Below, one piece after another: positions 60,600 through 64,000 of a stretch of DNA of 64,000 nt (positions are counted from its first letter, which is position 1; every line of letters begins with the position of its first letter). The notes under the pieces are model-generated. The model saw nothing but the letters and a program-made list of their open reading frames with translations, made no database searches and was not told where the DNA came from. Origin of the DNA: Lachnospiraceae bacterium (lineage in GTDB: Bacteria > Bacillota > Clostridia > Lachnospirales > Lachnospiraceae); contig JAFLSY010000007.1 in NCBI GenBank assembly GCA_022510745.1, positions 62,001 to 126,000 on the forward strand. Reading direction: 5' to 3'. The translations under genes were made by a program, and so were the position numbers.

Positions 60600-61469
60600 A
60601 TGTGGATTGCGGATCAATGGGAAGAATACGAGGTTCTGGACACTTCCTCCGGAGAAAAACTGGAACGCTGGGGGGATTATATTCTCGTACGCCCTGACCC
60701 TCAGGTCATCTGGAGCACCCCCCATGAGCACAGTGGCTGGAAAAAGAAGAACGGACATTACCACCGCAGCAGCAAAGGCGGCGGAGAATGGGAGTTTATT
60801 CATCTGCCAAACGAATGGAATATCCATTACCGTAGCCTCACCTTTCACTTAAAGCCTTTTAGCTTCAAGCATACGGGACTCTTCCCCGAACAGGCTGTCA
60901 ACTGGGACTGGTTTTCCGAACTGATAAAAAATGCGGGCCATCCCATTAAGGTATTGAATCTTTTTGCCTATACCGGCGGAGCCACTCTGTCAGCCGCGGC
61001 AGCGGGAGCGCAGGTCACTCATGTGGACGCCTCTAAAGGCATGGTCTCCTGGGCAAAGGAAAACGCTGTTTCTTCCGGTCTGGGGGAAGCCCCCATCCGC
61101 TGGCTGGTGGATGACTGTGTAAAATTTGTGGAGCGGGAAATCAGACGGGGCAATCAATACGATGGCATCATTATGGACCCTCCCTCCTACGGAAGGGGAC
61201 CCAAGGGGGAAATCTGGAAAATAGAAGACAGCATCTGGCCTTTTATTGAGCTGTGCACCCGGCTTCTCTCAAAGCAGCCCTTATTTTTCCTGATCAACTC
61301 CTACACTACCGGCCTGCAGCCCGCGGTACTCTCCTATATGCTGCAGAGTGCCGTACAGAAGCATTTCGGCGGTGTTGTCGCCTCAGAGGAAATCGGTCTG
61401 CCCATATCGGGCACAGATCTGGTACTGCCGTGTGGGGCTTCCGGGCGCTGGCAGTTTACCCCTAAGTAA
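60600..61469 (+). CDS. Class I SAM-dependent methyltransferase (RlmI/COG1092-like)
   Basis: A 289-residue enzyme. A small N-terminal domain precedes the Rossmann fold with VLNLFAYTGGATLSAAAAGA (SAM-binding motif I), HVDASKGMVSWAKENA (motif II) and IIMDPPSYGRGPKGE (motif IV with catalytic context). Relatives such as RlmI methylate cytosine in 23S rRNA, but members of this short group are uncharacterised. The ATG is preceded by AAGGAG. It is convergent with the HD-domain gene and shares its terminator. Confidence 0.88.
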   Translation: MWIADQWEEYEVLDTSSGEKLERWGDYILVRPDPQVIWSTPHEHSGWKKKNGHYHRSSKGGGEWEFIHLPNEWNIHYRSLTFHLKPFSFKHTGLFPEQAVNWDWFSELIKNAGHPIKVLNLFAYTGGATLSAAAAGAQVTHVDASKGMVSWAKENAVSSGLGEAPIRWLVDDCVKFVEREIRRGNQYDGIIMDPPSYGRGPKGEIWKIEDSIWPFIELCTRLLSKQPLFFLINSYTTGLQPAVLSYMLQSAVQKHFGGVVASEEIGLPISGTDLVLPCGASGRWQFTPK

Positions 61470-61493
61470 GTATGCAATATCCTATAAGTCAAA

Positions 61494-61517
61494 AAAGGGA
61501 GCCGACCGGCTCCCTTT
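61494..61517. terminator. Bidirectional terminator between methyltransferase and HD genes
   Basis: A perfect 10-bp stem (61494-61503 and 61508-61517) with a 4-nt loop. The minus strand continues as six T residues, so it mainly serves the HD gene, which stops 3 bp away; the plus strand ends the methyltransferase transcript less efficiently. Confidence 0.9.
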
Positions 61518-61519
61518 CA

Positions 61520-62788
61520 CTACGTTTCAAAACTCTTAAATCTGTCATAGATACTTTCATACTGGTTCACAATTTCCATATAGCGGTCCATTGTCACATC
61601 ACGTTCTTTTTCATAGCGCTGGATGATCTTATCAAAATTGCTGATTGCTACCCCTACCACTTTGGGACATATTTTTCCGGCATCCGCATCTCCCTGCAAA
61701 ATCCCTTTGATCTTCTCCGGAGAGAAGGCATCCTTATAGCTGCGTTTTCCGTAGAGTGCGCTCAAAATATCGGCTACCGCAATAATACGCTGAAGCGGGG
61801 TAATTTCTTCTCCGTTTATTCCTCTGGGATATCCTGTGCCGTCCAGCTTCTCATGATGACGGGCGGCTATCTCCACAATTTCATCATCCAGGGCTCCCCG
61901 CAGTATCTTATCCGAAATCACCACATGGGCTTTCATGATTCGCATCTCGTCGTCACTCAGGCGTCTGGGCGCTTCCAAAATGGAAACAGGAATGGCCACC
62001 TTGCCAATATCATGGAGCAATGCACCGTAGTATAACGCCTGCAAATCCATAGTAGGCACTCTCATAAGCCGTCCCAGTTCCACTGCGAAGGTCTTGGTTG
62101 CCATCGTATGGATAACCGTCTGCTGGCTTCTGAAATCGATGGCATATACCAGCATCTCCAGAAAACCTTTCTTGGCCTTTTCACTCAAAGCAGCTCCCTC
62201 AAAAAGCGCCTGCAGCTCTTTTTCGTACTCATTAGTCTTTAACTTTTCCAGAAATTGAAATTTTGCCTGGGCCAGCTGAAACAGCTCCAGTGCCTTAGCG
62301 GAAAACTTGATGTCCGCCTGCGTTGCAAAATAGTCCTTTTCAATTCCATCGACATCCATCCGCATAAAGGCGTCCATCCTGTCGGCCAGCGTCAAATACT
62401 GGGTCACCTTCATATACTTGCTCTTAATATGAGAATGGAGATGATAGGGCAGATGATGGTATAACACGATATCCGCTTTGTCTTCCACAGGAGATAAGTA
62501 CTTTAAAAACAGGTAACCGTAAACGGAATGTGCCCACACATTGTTGGTTTCATAGTCTTGCACGCCGTTCTTATTTTTAAAGCCCGTTTTGATAATACCG
62601 ACATCGTGCAGCATGCCGATGAGAGTATACTCCGCAAGCTCAATATCCGTATAGATACCCTCTGCTAAGAGCATATTGTAAAAGATATAAGCAGTAATCT
62701 CCCCATGCTGAAGAACAGCATTGTCCATGCAGCCCAAGGTTTTGCGTATGACATTGTATATATCCAGGGTACTTACTAATTCTGCCAT
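61520..62788 (-). CDS. Protein with two HD domains (HD-GYP type)
   Basis: A 422-residue soluble protein. An N-terminal HD domain has the metal motif LIGMLHDVGI with flanking His residues; a C-terminal HD-GYP domain has GALLHDIGKVAIP and HHEKLDGTGYPRG. The latter type hydrolyses cyclic-di-GMP in characterised relatives. Two HD units in one chain without sensor or membrane domains is less common. The start at 62788 has GGAGG upstream. It lies 73 bp after the ABC exporter gene and has no visible promoter of its own, so the two may be co-transcribed. Confidence 0.88.
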   Translation of the reverse strand: MAELVSTLDIYNVIRKTLGCMDNAVLQHGEITAYIFYNMLLAEGIYTDIELAEYTLIGMLHDVGIIKTGFKNKNGVQDYETNNVWAHSVYGYLFLKYLSPVEDKADIVLYHHLPYHLHSHIKSKYMKVTQYLTLADRMDAFMRMDVDGIEKDYFATQADIKFSAKALELFQLAQAKFQFLEKLKTNEYEKELQALFEGAALSEKAKKGFLEMLVYAIDFRSQQTVIHTMATKTFAVELGRLMRVPTMDLQALYYGALLHDIGKVAIPVSILEAPRRLSDDEMRIMKAHVVISDKILRGALDDEIVEIAARHHEKLDGTGYPRGINGEEITPLQRIIAVADILSALYGKRSYKDAFSPEKIKGILQGDADAGKICPKVVGVAISNFDKIIQRYEKERDVTMDRYMEIVNQYESIYDRFKSFET

Positions 62789-62860
62789 CTTTTCCTCCGT
62801 AATGAAACCATAGAGCCATTGTACCATGTTTCATTAAGAAAAGAAACCCATAATTTTTGC

Positions 62861-64000
62861 TTACGCCGTGGCCTCCTCAAATTGAGAATTGTACAGTGAA
62901 GCATAGAAGCCGTCCTTTGCCAAGAGTTCCTCGTGAGTGCCCTGTTCCACAATATCACCGTCCTTCATGACCAGAATCATATCCGCATCCTTGATGGTGG
63001 AGAGCCTGTGGGCAATGACAAAGCTGGTCCTGCCCTTCATCAGATTGTTCATGGCCTTCTGTATACGGGCCTCCGTTCTGGTATCCACGGAACTGGTGGC
63101 TTCATCCAGTATCAGAATGGGATTGTCTGCCAGAATGGCTCTGGCAATGGTAAGCAGCTGCTTCTGTCCCTGGGATACATTGCTGGCCTCTTCATTGAGC
63201 TCCATCTGATAGCCGCCGGGCAGCGTCTGAATAAAGCGGTGCGCATGGGCAGCCTTGGCTGCCTCAATGACCTCTTCATCCGTGGCGTCCAATCTGCCAT
63301 ATCGGATATTTTCCATAATGGTTCCTTTAAACAGCCAGGTATCCTGCAAAACCATACCGAAATTCTCTCTTAGCTCACTGCGGTTGAAATCTTTTACATT
63401 GTGGCCGTCCACCAGGATTGCTCCCTTATTGACATCATAGAAACGCATGAGCAGCTTCACCATGGTGGTCTTGCCCGCACCCGTGGGTCCGACGATCGCT
63501 ACCATCTGTCCGGGCTGTACTTCGCAGGAGAAGTCATTGATAATGATCTTATCGGGATTGTAGCCGAACTGTACATGTTCAAAGGCTACCCGTCCCTTCA
63601 TATCCTGCAGTTTTACCGGATTTTCCGCCATCATATCCTCTTCAGCCTCATTTAAAAATTCAAATACCCTCTCCGCAGCAGCAGCCGTAGACTGGAACAT
63701 ATTGGATACCTGCGCCAACTGGGTAATGGGCTGGGTGAAATTCTTCACATACTGGATGAAAGCCTGAATCTCGCCCACATCAATGACCCCTCTGATCGCC
63801 AGTATGCTGCCGCTGACAGCTACGGCTACATAGCCCAGATTGCCTACAAACATCATGATAGGCTGCATCATACCGGAAAGGAACTGGGATTTCCATGCGG
63901 AATTATAAAGCACTTCGTTGGTATTTTTAAATTCCTCCAAAGAAGTTTCTTCCCGATTGAAAGCCTTCACGATATTGTGACCGCTGAAAGTCTCCTCTAT
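62861..64000 (-). CDS. ABC transporter ATP-binding/permease protein, C-terminal part
   Basis: The gene continues beyond the window edge; 379 residues are visible and no stop separates the reading frame from base 64000. The visible part begins IEETFSGHNIVKAFNREETS, the end of a type IV exporter membrane domain. It then has two hydrophobic segments and a full ATPase: Walker A GPTGAGKTT, the signature NVSQGQKQLL, Walker B ILILDEATSSVDTRTE and the switch histidine in IAHRLSTI. Such half-transporters usually work as dimers, often with a second gene upstream. The substrate cannot be told. Confidence 0.93.
   Translation of the reverse strand: MEETFSGHNIVKAFNREETSLEEFKNTNEVLYNSAWKSQFLSGMMQPIMMFVGNLGYVAVAVSGSILAIRGVIDVGEIQAFIQYVKNFTQPITQLAQVSNMFQSTAAAAERVFEFLNEAEEDMMAENPVKLQDMKGRVAFEHVQFGYNPDKIIINDFSCEVQPGQMVAIVGPTGAGKTTMVKLLMRFYDVNKGAILVDGHNVKDFNRSELRENFGMVLQDTWLFKGTIMENIRYGRLDATDEEVIEAAKAAHAHRFIQTLPGGYQMELNEEASNVSQGQKQLLTIARAILADNPILILDEATSSVDTRTEARIQKAMNNLMKGRTSFVIAHRLSTIKDADMILVMKDGDIVEQGTHEELLAKDGFYASLYNSQFEEATA

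Noticed and set aside
1..64000. tRNA, rRNA, CRISPR arrays or intact insertion sequences
   Set aside because: No cloverleaf-like sequence, rRNA stretch, regular repeat-spacer array or intact transposase gene was found by reading both strands; only the Rpn remnant relates to mobile families.

Overview
The window reads as a chromosomal segment of a Gram-positive Clostridia bacterium, most likely a Lachnospiraceae member. The basis is a complete S10-spc-alpha ribosomal protein operon in the Firmicutes order, zinc-type S14, L36 and adenylate kinase, an L17 with a large insertion, ECF-transporter genes next to truA-rplM-rpsI, a DUF4317 protein, and consensus SigA promoters. No tRNA, rRNA, CRISPR array or intact insertion sequence was found.

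Layout. (1) 1-11 kb is an accessory stretch of small, mostly single-gene units: two AraC regulators with GyrI-like sensor domains, a SUKH protein, an ECF sigma/anti-sigma pair, an ArsR-like regulator with a palindromic operator, a chloramphenicol-acetyltransferase-like enzyme, three Nudix hydrolases, a methyltransferase, a sugar O-acetyltransferase, two unknown membrane proteins and csaA. A broken Rpn-type nuclease gene follows at 11.2-11.7 kb. (2) 11.8-24.6 kb is dominated by the envelope: an ECF sigma, a membrane partner and a DUF3298 lipoprotein (like RsiV split in two), a C39 peptidase, a GT2 glycosyltransferase, rarA, an M23 peptidase, hpf, an SH3-NlpC/P60 hydrolase, an SDR reductase and a CorC/CNNM protein preceded by a coupled 52-codon gene. 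(3) 24.7-33.9 kb holds DUF4317, a two-component system, argC-DHFR, a candidate (possibly decayed) type I toxin-antitoxin locus, a TetR-ABC operon, a DUF2442/DUF4160 pair and a hairpin-rich repeat block. (4) 33.9-58.8 kb is the translation block on the minus strand, read from high to low coordinates: rpsJ to secY, a terminator and new promoter, adk to rplQ, then (after an inserted M15 peptidase and chemoreceptor) ecfA1-ecfA2-ecfT-truA and rplM-rpsI. (5) 58.8-64 kb holds putP, an RlmI-like methyltransferase, a two-HD-domain protein and a truncated ABC exporter.

Most notable: the last codons of both rpsM and infA are repeated just downstream of the real stop codon, and all differences between copies are synonymous, which looks like scars of allele replacement inside the ribosomal operon. 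The widened spacers of that operon also carry small perfect hairpins of a GC-N3-GC type. Other leads are the convergent small-RNA/hydrophobic-peptide locus at 30.3-30.5 kb, the unlisted 52-residue gene before CorC, an in-frame 50-codon extension after the TGA of the DUF3298 lipoprotein, and a cluster of DnaA boxes at 20.6 kb. All family calls rest on recognition of motifs and neighbours by eye; no database search was run.
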